Part shown: positions 8,116 to 16,939 of the stretch, one piece after another
Layout: each line of letters starts with the position of its first letter
Numbering within the stretch: the first letter of the stretch is position 1
Source of the DNA: Spirosoma radiotolerans
GTDB lineage: Bacteria; Bacteroidota; Bacteroidia; Cytophagales; Spirosomataceae
Length of the DNA stretch: 64,000 nt
Assembly: GCF_000974425.1 (NCBI RefSeq)
Contig: NZ_CP010429.1
Coordinates: forward strand, 6,930,001-6,994,000
Reading direction: 5' to 3'
The notes under the pieces: model-generated
Databases searched by the model: none
Told to the model about the DNA's origin: nothing
Seen by the model: the letters and a program-made list of their open reading frames with translations, nothing else
Program-made: the position numbers and the translations under genes

Positions 8116-8481
8116 ATGCACTGTTTATTGATCAATTACGATGGTGGTAGCCAATCTCTGTTAAGTCAATACGTCCTCCGGGCTGGTGGTCAGGAATTGA
8201 GCCTGGCCACCAGCCCGGAGGGGTATACTACCGAAGCGAACTGGTGGTTAACCTGCGATTTTGTTTTTCTGCACCTGACCTGTCCTGACGAAAATGTCCG
8301 CGACGAGCTAGCTGCTCAGTTGATTCATCATCCGGGTGTCGTTATTACGTCACCCTTCCCAAAGCATCAGTTCCCAAATCTGTTCATGCAACCGTTTGCT
8401 TTTCTGACCGAACCCTTTTCCTTTAAAAAATTCACCGACTGTATTGCGGCATACCAACAGGAAGTCCACAGGAAAAGATAA
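8116..8481 (+). CDS. Degenerate receiver-like protein (no phosphoacceptor)
   Basis: A 121-residue protein that I read as a receiver (REC) fold which has lost its active site. It aligns with the LytTR regulator of this locus: the beta-strand DFVFLHLTCP corresponds to DLILLDIEMP, so the phosphoacceptor Asp is His53. AFLTEPFSF corresponds to DYLLKPVAF, so the conserved Lys is Glu99. One acidic residue of the pocket (D9) may remain, and VVITS keeps the switch Thr/Ser strand. There is no DNA-binding domain. Lying between the peptide and LanB, it may act as a phosphorylation-independent partner of the regulator or kinases, or have been recruited to peptide maturation. The fold assignment needs a structure-based check. 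Confidence 0.55.
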   Translation: MHCLLINYDGGSQSLLSQYVLRAGGQELSLATSPEGYTTEANWWLTCDFVFLHLTCPDENVRDELAAQLIHHPGVVITSPFPKHQFPNLFMQPFAFLTEPFSFKKFTDCIAAYQQEVHRKR

Positions 8482-8613
8482 ATAGAAGCATCGTATATTA
8501 TTTGTTTACTAAGTGCCGACTTGTTATATTAACATTGGGTCAAATGTGACTTTTTTTTAATATCCATCCCAGAATAAATAGATATATTGTAGGGTGTATT
8601 TACTCTCCCTCCA

Positions 8614-11600
8614 ATGATTCAACGTTTTAACTTTTTCGTACTTAGAAGAACGCTCTTCCCGCTTGACTCCCTTCAATCTCTTTACGAGTCTTTGCAATAT
8701 CGGCACAATAACCTCTCCGATGTCATCAGGCAGTGGTTTACTAATCCAGTTCAGCGACAGGCACTGGCAACAGCCTCGCCCCGGCTGTATGATCGCGTAG
8801 AGCGGTGGCTATCGGGTGAGACACTGTCCGACGAAGCCAAGCTAATCAATACACTGCACAAGTACCTGATTCGAATGACAACCCGTAGCACGCCTTATGG
8901 TCTTTTTGCCGGGTATGCATTGGGTTCTGTCGGAGGAAAAACGTCATTCATGGCTGGATCGCTGGACCGCATCGCTCCTCATGCCCGGTTAGACATTGAA
9001 TACCTCCAGGCGGTTAAAGAATGGCTGCTGGCACAGCCCGATATTCGCGCTCAGTTAAAGCTATTTCTCAATACCACGCTGTATCTGGCAGGCAACTACT
9101 TCCGATTCATTGAACAGCAGCCCGAACCAGCCGGCCGGACCTATTTTATCAGTGCCGTTGGCAGCGACAAACTCCTGGCCGACCTCTTCGCCTTTGCGCA
9201 AACGGGTGTGACGCAGGCTGAGCTGATTGATTTTCTGAACGATCAGTATCAGGTTGATCGGGACAATGCGATTGACTACGTCAATGAACTGATCAACAGT
9301 CAGCTATTGGTATTTGAACTTGAACCAACTCTTACCGGCGACGCGTATCTGAATGTTATTAATGAGCGGCTATCCACACTTACGACTTGTTCTGCCGTGA
9401 TCAACGCCCGTCAGGTGATCGCGGGAATTAATGAACGGCTTACCCGTCGGCCGCTGGCGCTGAATGCCCTGCCAACGTACCTTGCCGAACAGGGAATTGC
9501 GCTGCCACATACCGATTTCATTCAGGTCGATACAGCCCTGCCCGCCGATACCTGTCAGCTAAGCGAGCGGTGGCTCAATCATTTTCAACAGCAACTTAAA
9601 GCGTTGCTGGTCTTAAATCGACCGTATCAGAACAGTGCGCTTGATGAATTCAGGCACCGGTTTTATTTACGGTACGAGGCTGAAGAAGTACCGCTAGCGT
9701 TTGCCCTCGACCATGAAATGGGTGTTGGATACGGCGACACATCCACATTAGGAGTGGGTAATGCGCCTATGCTCGATAGTTTGAGCTTGGCGGGCATAGC
9801 AAAAGACCAGGACGCCGTACTGACCAACTGGCAGTTATTTGTATTGAACAAGTATACTGAGGCACTGCGGTATGGGCGGTCTGAGATTGTTTTAACGGAC
9901 GATGATCTGGGTAAAGTAGGTAATCCTAAGGAGGCTATGCACACGCTACCCAGCAGCTTTTATGCCTTCGGTACTTTGCTATCTTCTTCGGCTGATAGCA
10001 CCGACCACGATGATTACCTCTTCGCGCTAACATCCTGTCAGGGGCCATCGGCGGTTAATCTGCTCAGCCGTTTTGGGCAAGCAGATCCTATCCTGGCTGA
10101 ACAGTTAAAGCAATGCGCCAGACTGGAAGAAGCCAGTCATCCTGACGTAATTCTGGCCGAAATTGTGCATTCTCCGGAGGCCAGAGCAGGCAATATCTGT
10201 CACCGCCCTACGCTCTACCAGTATGAAATACCGTATCTTGGCCGAGCGTCTGTGGCGCCAGATTACCAAATTCCGTTATCAGACCTTTATCTTTCCGTTC
10301 GGAACGACCGCCTGGTGCTGCGTTCTAAGCGCCTGAACAAACGGGTAATTCCCCGGCTGTCCAACGCCCACAATGTCAAGGGTGGCCTGCCCGTCTATCA
10401 GTTTCTAAGTACGCTCCAGTATCAGGACGCGTACCTGGATTTACGCTGGAATTGGGGACTGCTGACACAACAGGCGTATCTGCCCCGCGTTCGATACCGG
10501 CACATTATTCTAAGCCGGGCCAATTGGCAGTTGGCCGCTGATCAGTTTAAAGCCGAGAATTTGGCAGCGGTACGGCAGCAACTTCAGGAAATGGGGCTGC
10601 CTGCCCAATTTGTGATTGCGCAGGGCGATAATGAACTGAAAATTGACGTGGCTACGGATGTTTCACTGGCTTTGTTGTTACAGGAACTGCGCCGAACGGA
10701 GTCGATCCGGGCTGTTGAATGCTTAGCCAAATCTGACCAATGTCCTGTTCGCGATAGCCAGGGGAAAGCCTACATCCACGAACTGGTATTGCCTTTCCAT
10801 AATCCGTCGGCCCCGGCTTATGCGCCCATCAACGCTGCCACGACCGACATGCCGCAACGCCGTTTTTCGGTTGGTAGCGAATGGTTGTACCTGAAAATTT
10901 ACGCAGGTGAAAAAGCGTCCGATGCCTTGCTTGTTAATCAGTTGTACCCCGCGATTCAGGAATTGCTTCAGCAACAGACGATCCAGCAGTTTTTCTTTGT
11001 TCGTTACAAAGACCAGGATCCTCACTTGCGGCTTCGGTTTCGGGGGAATCCGTACATCGAGTTTTACCACTACGTGATCCGACGTATTGAGCAGGTGCTA
11101 CACCCGTTTGTGCAGAGTGGTCTGGTTCACCGAATCCAGACTGACACGTACCAGCGTGAACTGGAGCGATACGGAATGGACAAGATACCTGTTTATGAAT
11201 GGTTTTTTCACCACGATAGCCTCAGTACCCTTCAGTTTATGCAACAAACCGGCGAGGCTTTTGATGAAAACTTACGGTTTGCTTTTGCCGCCCACAAAAT
11301 AGACAAACTACTGGTTGGCTTATCTTCCACTATTGACGAGCGTTGTACAATACTGGATAACATGAAAGAACAGTTTTTTACTGAATTTGGGCGTAGTCCG
11401 GCGCTTCGTCAGCAATTAAACGACCATTACCGAGCCTATAAACCGTTACTGGAACAAGCCTTGAACCGCCCATTTGCGCTGACGAATGGTTTTGAAAACT
11501 GGGTTGACGATCAGCAGATTTCCTTATCGGAATTGGCACAAACCGTTCAGTCCGACCGCACGTCTCTCAGCATCAGCAGTAGCATGATGCACATGATTGT

Positions 11601-11739
11601 CAACCGGTTGTTTCCGTCAAAACAACGTGCTTACGAGCTGGTTCTCTATTATTGTCTGGCTAAGTTTTACGATTCGCAACGCGCCCGACAGCGTCAGGAA
11701 ATGACACCCGTAACCACCAACAGAATCGATCCGACATAA
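8614..11739 (+). CDS. LanB-type lantibiotic dehydratase, full length
   Basis: A 1041-residue protein with the typical two-part LanB architecture. The long N-terminal glutamylation domain (~residues 40-700) carries the conserved RSTPYGLFAGYALG segment near residues 91-104. A C-terminal SpaB_C/elimination domain (~750-1020) begins at WLYLKIYAGEK and includes FFVRYKDQDPHLRLRFRG. LanB enzymes use glutamyl-tRNA to glutamylate Ser/Thr of a precursor and then eliminate glutamate to form Dha/Dhb. Length matches class I dehydratases, not the split thiopeptide type. The most obvious substrate is the 43-residue peptide at 7889. No LanC cyclase, LanP protease or LanT exporter follows, so cyclisation would need an enzyme elsewhere, be spontaneous, or not happen. 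Confidence 0.93.
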   Translation: MIQRFNFFVLRRTLFPLDSLQSLYESLQYRHNNLSDVIRQWFTNPVQRQALATASPRLYDRVERWLSGETLSDEAKLINTLHKYLIRMTTRSTPYGLFAGYALGSVGGKTSFMAGSLDRIAPHARLDIEYLQAVKEWLLAQPDIRAQLKLFLNTTLYLAGNYFRFIEQQPEPAGRTYFISAVGSDKLLADLFAFAQTGVTQAELIDFLNDQYQVDRDNAIDYVNELINSQLLVFELEPTLTGDAYLNVINERLSTLTTCSAVINARQVIAGINERLTRRPLALNALPTYLAEQGIALPHTDFIQVDTALPADTCQLSERWLNHFQQQLKALLVLNRPYQNSALDEFRHRFYLRYEAEEVPLAFALDHEMGVGYGDTSTLGVGNAPMLDSLSLAGIAKDQDAVLTNWQLFVLNKYTEALRYGRSEIVLTDDDLGKVGNPKEAMHTLPSSFYAFGTLLSSSADSTDHDDYLFALTSCQGPSAVNLLSRFGQADPILAEQLKQCARLEEASHPDVILAEIVHSPEARAGNICHRPTLYQYEIPYLGRASVAPDYQIPLSDLYLSVRNDRLVLRSKRLNKRVIPRLSNAHNVKGGLPVYQFLSTLQYQDAYLDLRWNWGLLTQQAYLPRVRYRHIILSRANWQLAADQFKAENLAAVRQQLQEMGLPAQFVIAQGDNELKIDVATDVSLALLLQELRRTESIRAVECLAKSDQCPVRDSQGKAYIHELVLPFHNPSAPAYAPINAATTDMPQRRFSVGSEWLYLKIYAGEKASDALLVNQLYPAIQELLQQQTIQQFFFVRYKDQDPHLRLRFRGNPYIEFYHYVIRRIEQVLHPFVQSGLVHRIQTDTYQRELERYGMDKIPVYEWFFHHDSLSTLQFMQQTGEAFDENLRFAFAAHKIDKLLVGLSSTIDERCTILDNMKEQFFTEFGRSPALRQQLNDHYRAYKPLLEQALNRPFALTNGFENWVDDQQISLSELAQTVQSDRTSLSISSSMMHMIVNRLFPSKQRAYELVLYYCLAKFYDSQRARQRQEMTPVTTNRIDPT

Positions 11740-12503
11740 AAAAGTAATACATACAACTAAGGTCTATACCATACTTTTTGTTCGTAATAACCATAACGCT
11801 GAGTAGTCAAAACGCACCGCCTTTGCCTGAGCGGAGCTGGCTATTAGGCCGACGGTTAGATGCCGGCGCCTGGCGTGTTTGGCGTATATGTATACGGCCC
11901 CCGTCCGCGCCAACAATGCCGGAATTTAAAATCGATCCACAAATTTATTGACCCGGGGCTACAGCCTGAAACCAGTTACGCATGTAGCCTTATGTATGTT
12001 AATTGGACTAGCCAATACCGGTTTTGTAGTGACCATTCCTGCTACTTGCATGTAGCCAGATTGGTATTGACGCCTTCAATATCCACCTTAGCCAGAATGA
12101 CAGTCAGTGTGGCAAACAAGTCGGGGAGTAAGGCATAAATCCGCCGATATAGTTATGAATTTCCTGGACAACTAAGGGCTGATAATCGAGTCGTAGTTGA
12201 TTTGTAAGACCTATTTACCGCTAACTTCAAAATGTGTTCAGTTTTGATATAGTACTTTGACTGATATAAGGAAGAGCGCAGTGAAAATACGGCTAATTGA
12301 AGATCAACCAGTCGCTGTTCGTGGTCACGTTGCCAGAAACCAGGCCGGTATAAATCGATAATCAGTTTCTGATTTTTCATTCAACCAGCCATTATGGCTA
12401 TTCACCCACCGATAAAAGGCATTAGCCACCTTTCTTTTCTATTCATCAACAGACAAGGGCAATTTTGCTCGGTTCGTAGCATCCAAATTTTCAAAACCAA
12501 GTC
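11740..12503. other. 764-bp intergenic region without a supported gene
   Basis: After the LanB stop there is no convincing gene. Open frames at 11860-12138 (+) and 12153-12380 (-) have no recognisable family features. No LanC-like motif (CHG, GWCxGD) is seen in any frame I read. It may contain decayed coding sequence and the promoter of the downstream beta-barrel gene. Confidence 0.5.
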
Positions 12504-15047
12504 ATGTGGCTTAGAACTACTGCTTTTTTACTTTTATTGACGACAACCAGTCTATTTGCTCAACTGCCGGGCGTTACATCCAGTCCGTCGGTTCCGGTTC
12601 AATCGAGTCCGCCAATTACTACGCCAATTGGAGAAACTTTATCAAAAGGCAACGCCAAAATTTCGGGCTATGTGGTCGATTCTACTTTGACCAAAGCGGT
12701 TGAATACGCCAACATCGCTGTCTATAACATCGCTACCAACAAGCTTATTGATGGTACGGTAGCCGATGATAAGGGTAAATTTATGCTCACCAAATTAGCA
12801 CCCGGTACCTACAAACTACTGATCTCTTTTCTGGGCTACAATGCCAAACCGATTGATAACCTTGTGCTTGTTAATGGTCAGACCAAAGATGTGGGCGTTA
12901 TTCGACTCAGTGCCAGCACGCGCACACTGAATGAAGTAACCGTAGCCGGAACGAAAGCCCTGGTGGAAGATAAGGTTGACCGGCTGGTGTATAACGCCGA
13001 TGTCGATTTGGCTGCTAAGGGTGGTGATGCCACAGACATTCTTAAAAAAGTGCCGATGCTGTCGGTGGATTTGTCGGGTAATGTTTCTCTGCAAGGCAAT
13101 GCCAATGTGCGGGTGTTGATCAATAATAAACCCTCGTCTATTCTAGCCGGAAATCTAGCCGATGCGCTACGGCAGATTCCGGCCGATTTAATCAAAACGG
13201 TGGAGGTTATCACGAGCCCGTCGGCTAAGTATGATGCTGAAGGCTCGGGTGGTATTATCAACATCATCACAAAGAAAAATACCTTGCAGGGATTGCACCT
13301 CGATGTAGATGGTGGCGCTGGTAATCGAACGAGTACGCTGGGCCTGAATGGTAGTTTCCGAAAGGGTAAATTGGGCGTAAGTCTGAACGGCAATGGTCGG
13401 GGCGTGTATAACCCTTCAGGGTCAGATTTAAACCAGACCACTTTTCTGGGTGAATCCATTGCCCCCATTCGGACTCGTCAACACGCTGATGGGTTTGATA
13501 AGGGCTTATTCGGGCAGTATGCCCTGGGTCTGGACTATGACATCGCGAAAAATCAATCTCTTACGGGTGGCGTTCGATTTGGGATACGTAACTTAAGTCG
13601 GGACCAGCATTTCTTCACCAGTTTACTCAATGGGGATATCGTGAGGGCTCCCAACAGACGGGATGTAAATAGTCAGGATTTGTCCAATTCGGTCGATATG
13701 AACATCGATTACCTGCACACCTTTCCGGGCACGGGCGATGGACCGCAGAAAGAACTAAGCCTTTCCACCCAATACAGCCAGAACCATCTGACCAATAACT
13801 TTGACGCGAATAACCTGGATACACTGGGCATTCTGACCACCCGGCAACGAAATCTGAATTTCAATACCAGCCAGGAGTTTATTCTGCAAGTGGATTATCA
13901 AACGCCTATTAGTCAGACTCAACAACTGGAGTTTGGGGCAAAAGAAACCTACCGGAGGGTGAACAGCCAGTATCAGTATCTACTGGCGGGACCAACGTCT
14001 GATTACTCCGTAGACAGCCAGCGTCCGGATGGCTCCCTGTTGTATGATCAGAACATTGGGGCTGCTTATCTGTCTTATACACTCACGACGCACAATAAGA
14101 TCACACTTAAGGTCGGAACGCGTTATGAGTACACCAGCATTGAGGCCCAGACTGGAGGGTCCCAGACTGGCGGGCAAGTGCCCATTTCCATCCCGAATTA
14201 CGGCAAACTGGTTCCCAGCATTAACCTGTCGAAAAAGCTTAACGAGACAACTACGATCAAACTAGCTTACAACCGTCGGATTCAGCGCCCGAACGTTCAG
14301 GATTTAAATCCCAACTTCAACGCAGCTAATCCGTACAACGTTTCCATTGGCAACCCGTATTTAAAACCGGAAATAACCGACCGGGTTGAGTTTGGGTATA
14401 GCACCTATGTCAAAAAAACGTATCTGAACCTGACGTTTTACACCCGACTGAACAAGGATGATATACAGTCGATTAGCCAGCGATCTGACACGCTGATTGG
14501 CGCGGTTGTTAGCCGCCGGTCAAATATCGGTAAGGAATATAATTACGGCACCAACCTGTTTGCAACCATTACTATTACGCCCAGATGGAGCGTCAATACA
14601 AACATCGACATCATGTACCGGTACATTAGTGGACTGGCTCTGGATGTATCGGGGCTATCGATTCCACTAAGCAACACGGGTTTACGCTGGGGAGGGCGGT
14701 TCGATACACAGCTTCAATTCGACAAGGGCTGGGCTATTCAGGCCAATCTGGGCTATCGGGGTAAAGACATCGCGCTGCAAGGATATCGGATCGGATTTGC
14801 CCAGTATTCATTGGGTGCTCGTAAATCATTTACGAACAAACGAGGTAGCCTGGGTTTAGCTGCTGAGAACTTTCTGACCAACGGCATGGGCTTCACCTCG
14901 GTGCTGAATTCGGCTCAGTTCAACCAGGATTTCCGTCAGTATATCTATAACTCCAGTATTCGCCTGACCTTCAGCTACAAAATCGGCAATTTGAATGGGG
15001 CTAAAGTGAAGAAAGGCAAGTCGGCGGGTGGTGATGAAGAAAACTAG
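12504..15047 (+). CDS. Outer-membrane beta-barrel protein, TonB-receptor-like (OMP_b-brl_3 type)
   Basis: An 847-residue protein. A signal peptide (MWLRTTAFLLLLTTTSLFAQ) and a Pro-rich stretch precede a carboxypeptidase-regulatory-like beta-sandwich (~50-130; ISGYVVDS to IRLSASTRTLNEV). A plug-like segment (~140-255; VITSPSAKYDAEGSGGIINI) and a large C-terminal barrel ending in an aromatic/hydrophobic strand (LTFSYKIG) follow. This order is typical of Bacteroidota outer-membrane proteins of the 'outer membrane beta-barrel family'. It resembles TonB-dependent receptors but has no SusD partner. A 56-bp palindrome terminates it. Export or uptake of the RiPP product is conceivable from position alone, but the 764-bp gap argues for a separate transcript. 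Confidence 0.85.
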   Translation: MWLRTTAFLLLLTTTSLFAQLPGVTSSPSVPVQSSPPITTPIGETLSKGNAKISGYVVDSTLTKAVEYANIAVYNIATNKLIDGTVADDKGKFMLTKLAPGTYKLLISFLGYNAKPIDNLVLVNGQTKDVGVIRLSASTRTLNEVTVAGTKALVEDKVDRLVYNADVDLAAKGGDATDILKKVPMLSVDLSGNVSLQGNANVRVLINNKPSSILAGNLADALRQIPADLIKTVEVITSPSAKYDAEGSGGIINIITKKNTLQGLHLDVDGGAGNRTSTLGLNGSFRKGKLGVSLNGNGRGVYNPSGSDLNQTTFLGESIAPIRTRQHADGFDKGLFGQYALGLDYDIAKNQSLTGGVRFGIRNLSRDQHFFTSLLNGDIVRAPNRRDVNSQDLSNSVDMNIDYLHTFPGTGDGPQKELSLSTQYSQNHLTNNFDANNLDTLGILTTRQRNLNFNTSQEFILQVDYQTPISQTQQLEFGAKETYRRVNSQYQYLLAGPTSDYSVDSQRPDGSLLYDQNIGAAYLSYTLTTHNKITLKVGTRYEYTSIEAQTGGSQTGGQVPISIPNYGKLVPSINLSKKLNETTTIKLAYNRRIQRPNVQDLNPNFNAANPYNVSIGNPYLKPEITDRVEFGYSTYVKKTYLNLTFYTRLNKDDIQSISQRSDTLIGAVVSRRSNIGKEYNYGTNLFATITITPRWSVNTNIDIMYRYISGLALDVSGLSIPLSNTGLRWGGRFDTQLQFDKGWAIQANLGYRGKDIALQGYRIGFAQYSLGARKSFTNKRGSLGLAAENFLTNGMGFTSVLNSAQFNQDFRQYIYNSSIRLTFSYKIGNLNGAKVKKGKSAGGDEEN

Positions 15048-15103
15048 TTCCTTAACGTGAATGATGGATAAATCATGATTTATCCATCATTCACGTTAAG
15101 GAA
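15048..15103. terminator. 56-bp perfect palindrome, terminator between convergent genes
   Basis: Bases 15048-15075 and 15076-15103 are exact reverse complements with no spacer, followed by a T-tract at 15108-15113. It lies between the converging beta-barrel and PLP-enzyme genes. The T-tract favours termination of the plus-strand transcript; the hairpin could act in both directions. Confidence 0.8.
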
Positions 15104-15167
15104 TGTCTTTTTTACCCGGCTAAATTATGATTATTCAGGCTACTTATATACAGCCTTTAATCCCATC

Positions 15168-16847
15168 TTAGGTCGAAAATGGTCTACCCGAGGGTACGTT
15201 AATACGCTGCCGAGTCGTTGAGTACGCTATCTTCTTCGCGGTAAATTTCGCGGTAACATACTCGACCATATCAATCTCACCGGTGATTGTGTCGCCCGCT
15301 AGTTTTCCGTAAAAGGTCATCACCAGATTATCCCCCGGTACACTGTAGCGGCTTTGAAAGCGAACCGTATCCCCGTCAATATTGCCCATTAATTCCCGGT
15401 CGGCAAACTCACCTCTGTGCGTTCCGGTTACGTAGTTACCGTCTTGTTTTTCAAGAATAAACGTGTGTTGACTGGTGCTGGTGTAAAACTCAATGGTGAC
15501 TTCCCAACGGCCACTAATATCGGCTGCGGGGGCTTTCATTTCAGCGACTACAGCCGGGCCACTCCGCTTCCGGCTCAGAATCTCGTGAACGCGCTGGGCG
15601 ACAATGATCTCGTTGCCTGCCCCCATCATATAAGCAGCAATGGAAATCGAGGTAGTCGTGGAAGAGGCCGCTGGAGCCTGCCCCCGGCGGGAACCCACAC
15701 CTACGGCCACCCGGGGTTTGGTCGTTGCCAGTTCGTCTGCCACTTCCTGACCGGTGATATTGAGCTTGGTTGCATCCCAACTGATGGTGAGCATGGGTGT
15801 AGCGTTATCGAGAGCACCTTCCGCCGGTTTACGCAGGTCAAGCTGCACACTGGGGATACCAGATACTTTTTTCGAAATCGTTTCCAGCCAGGATACCCAG
15901 GTGTTCATTTCAGCCTGGTGATCCCGAACAGCCCAGGCTTCCACGGCCGCCAGCATCCCAATCTGTTCCTCCCGTCCAATCTTGTTGTTGCGGCAGGGAC
16001 CATGATGCGGAGCGCTGGCCTGCCAGGCTGACATCAGAATGTCTTTGTTGCCCAGCATCAGGCCGGCGCTTTGTGGCCCTCGAATCACTTTTCCTCCGCT
16101 ATAGGCTACTACACTAGCTCCTGCCTGGAGGTGAATATTAGGAATGGTCAGCCGCTCGGCGGCCGCATCGACCAGAATGGGCACTTTTCGGGGTTTGGCC
16201 AGTTTCGCCACGTTCTGCACCGTCCAGGGCTCCTGTCCCGGCATCATATAGATCATGGCAGTTCGGGGCCCGATTGCCGCTTCCAGTTCCTCAAGGCTGT
16301 TCACGGTAATGATGGTCACTCCACAATTACGGATGGCATGATCATACACATTGCGGGACGAGCGGGGAATGATCACTTCGGTTTTTTCAAACCCATCCAG
16401 GTTGGGGATTCGGATGAGCTTTTCGGGGTTCCCGCCCGCCAGAATGCCCGCGGTTACCTCATTCATGCCCGCAGCGCAGCCCGATGAAACCATGCCCCAT
16501 TCGGCACCGGTGATTTCGGCCAGCCGTTTTCCAATACCAAATGCCAGTTCATCAATCTGCACATTGTACCGACTGGCGTATTCCATGGCCTCCTTTACTT
16601 CGGGCAGTTCCATAGAAGCCCCAATGATGGTAAACGTACCCCGGCAGTTAATAATAGGTTCTACCCCAATGGATTGGTAGATCTGTGGCCCCGCCTTCAA
16701 CGGACCAGCTACGGCTGTCATCATCGGGGATGGTTTTGTAAGCCAGTTTGTTGGAGTATTTCCCTCCGCCAAAGCATCCGTACCGCTAAGCAAACCACCC
16801 GCCAGGGGTAGTAAGCTTAATTCTTTTAGAATCTCTCTTCGTTTCAT
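15168..16847 (-). CDS. Exported SelA/DgaE-like PLP-dependent enzyme (putative ammonia-lyase)
   Basis: A 559-residue protein. The N-terminus MKRREILKELSLLPLAGG followed by a small-residue stretch resembles a Tat/Sec export signal. The core (~60-430) is a fold-type I PLP enzyme of the SelA/D-glucosaminate ammonia-lyase type: INCRGTFTIIGAS, SSGCAAG, D227 in LVDAAAE for the pyridine nitrogen, and K253 in AYSGGKVIRGPQSAG as the Schiff-base Lys. An extra C-terminal beta-domain (~445-545; ISGRWEVTIEFY) is not part of the PLP fold. Family members eliminate ammonia from 2-amino acids or 2-amino sugar acids to give 2-keto-3-deoxy acids. It is the last gene of a minus-strand run with RidA, a lactonase and an amidohydrolase, which fits amino-sugar-acid breakdown. 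Substrate is inferred. Confidence 0.8.
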   Translation of the reverse strand: MKRREILKELSLLPLAGGLLSGTDALAEGNTPTNWLTKPSPMMTAVAGPLKAGPQIYQSIGVEPIINCRGTFTIIGASMELPEVKEAMEYASRYNVQIDELAFGIGKRLAEITGAEWGMVSSGCAAGMNEVTAGILAGGNPEKLIRIPNLDGFEKTEVIIPRSSRNVYDHAIRNCGVTIITVNSLEELEAAIGPRTAMIYMMPGQEPWTVQNVAKLAKPRKVPILVDAAAERLTIPNIHLQAGASVVAYSGGKVIRGPQSAGLMLGNKDILMSAWQASAPHHGPCRNNKIGREEQIGMLAAVEAWAVRDHQAEMNTWVSWLETISKKVSGIPSVQLDLRKPAEGALDNATPMLTISWDATKLNITGQEVADELATTKPRVAVGVGSRRGQAPAASSTTTSISIAAYMMGAGNEIIVAQRVHEILSRKRSGPAVVAEMKAPAADISGRWEVTIEFYTSTSQHTFILEKQDGNYVTGTHRGEFADRELMGNIDGDTVRFQSRYSVPGDNLVMTFYGKLAGDTITGEIDMVEYVTAKFTAKKIAYSTTRQRINVPSGRPFST

Positions 16848-16939
16848 AGGTCAACGAATTTTGTCTCGACTAGTGAAGAACTAATTTATCAATGAGTGCC
16901 ATCTCTCTGACTCTGAAGTCAGCGAACCGCACTAATGTC

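Noticed and set aside
11860..12138. 92-codon open frame after LanB, with two Cys and several Ser/Thr in its last half
   Set aside because: No leader-like feature, no matching start context and no recognisable family; composition looks like translated non-coding DNA. A second lanthipeptide precursor is not supported.
12153..12380. 75-codon minus-strand frame (starts MKNQKLIIDLYRPGFW)
   Set aside because: Plausible-looking first half, but preceded immediately by an in-frame stop and without a family or neighbour that supports it; could be a decayed fragment, not annotated as a gene.
8020..12503. Search for a LanC cyclase near LanB
   Set aside because: No frame shows the Cys/His zinc motifs or the seven-fold toroid pattern of LanC; absence is noted but could be due to location outside the window.
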